52,392 bases of DNA from an uncultured Clostridium sp. (GTDB lineage Bacteria > Bacillota > Clostridia > TANB77 > CAG-508). Below, one piece after another: positions 52,300 through 52,392 of this stretch (positions are counted from its first letter, which is position 1; each line of letters begins with the position of its first letter). The stretch is from NCBI GenBank assembly GCA_946500265.1, contig CAMMVE010000009.1, forward strand, positions 1 to 52,392, read 5' to 3'. The translations under genes and the position numbers were made by a program. The notes beneath the pieces are model-generated. The model made no database searches and was not told the origin of the DNA. It worked only from the letters and a program-made list of their open reading frames with translations.

Positions 52300-52392
52300 T
52301 TGCAACACTTCCATTTTTTATAGCTTCAGCTTTCTTTTCTGCATCTATTTTTGCCTCAGCTATATTTAGTACAATATTGCGAGGGTACATTT
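52292..52392 (-). CDS. C-terminal end of an unknown gene, cut by window edge
   Basis: The minus strand from the right edge reads in frame as MYPRNIVLNIAEAKIDAEKK then AEAIKNGSVANE and a TGA stop. It is helical and Ala/Lys/Glu-rich. The stop overlaps the start of the excisionase-like gene by eight bases (3 bases of stop within ATGAATGA), so the two are in one operon. Whether the first Met (52390) is the start or internal cannot be decided here. Confidence 0.55.
   Translation of the reverse strand, partial: MYPRNIVLNIAEAKIDAEKKAEAIKNGSVANE

Overview
The window is AT-rich DNA from a low-GC Gram-positive anaerobe, most likely a member of the Clostridia and possibly an uncultured gut lineage. The evidence is near-consensus sigma-A promoters, AGGAGG-type ribosome binding sites, a Spo0E-like sporulation regulator, class III (anaerobic) ribonucleotide reductase, the YmfF/YmfH peptidase pair, two DD-carboxypeptidases and an LCP cell-wall protein. 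I cannot place it at genus level from sequence alone.

Layout. 1-1.6 kb is the end of a mobile element: a large serine recombinase cut by the window edge and a small unknown gene. 1.7-2.1 kb holds tRNA-Cys and tRNA-Gly on the minus strand under one promoter. 2.3-18.8 kb is one long minus-strand block. In transcription order it encodes a small membrane protein, three VirB2-like pilins, a PrgI-family protein, a membrane-anchored TraC/VirB4-N-like protein, a VirB4 ATPase, a VirB6/TrbL-like membrane protein, a VirB8-like protein, a large two-domain cell-wall hydrolase, a second extracytoplasmic protein, an acidic soluble protein and a DD-carboxypeptidase. No relaxase and no VirD4 coupling protein is visible, so this looks like a chromosomal type IV secretion-like machine rather than a conjugative element. 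It is my main candidate for an undescribed system.

19-28.6 kb is housekeeping: Spo0E-like, YmfH and YmfF, ribosomal protein S21, a cysteine synthase, a phosphoesterase, a UDP-sugar pyrophosphorylase, a YgjP/DUF45-like protein that has lost its zinc ligands, and a dGTPase. 28.7-34.9 kb is an anaerobic nucleotide-reduction locus: nrdG, nrdD, a second NrdD paralogue lacking the zinc and glycyl-radical C-terminus, and a Crp/Fnr regulator. The two nrdD genes share a duplicated promoter region with a Crp/Fnr-type palindrome placed near -41. 35-50 kb carries envelope and transport genes (DUF2207, YqeY, ComEA, DD-carboxypeptidase, LCP, CvpA, a DUF5711-like protein, YkvI, a Gld-type ABC exporter, an MneA-type Mn exporter, a CmpB-type protein) and an initiator tRNA.

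50.3 kb to the right edge is a second mobile element. A broken 5' half of a tRNA-Arg gene lies just upstream of an intact tRNA-Arg(UCU), followed by a tyrosine integrase, an excisionase-like gene and a cut gene. The window is therefore a host segment with an integrated element at each end.

Short palindromic repeats built on GTGAAAC / GGGGACAGATTT / AAATCTGTCCCC / GTTTCAC are scattered between genes. Other non-coding structures are an inverted-repeat element that supplies the C-terminus of YmfF, a triple 35-bp repeat between nrdG and nrdD, a cluster of three hairpins at 37.7 kb and a 119-bp inverted repeat at 48.5 kb. All functions are inferred from motifs read by eye; no database search was run.
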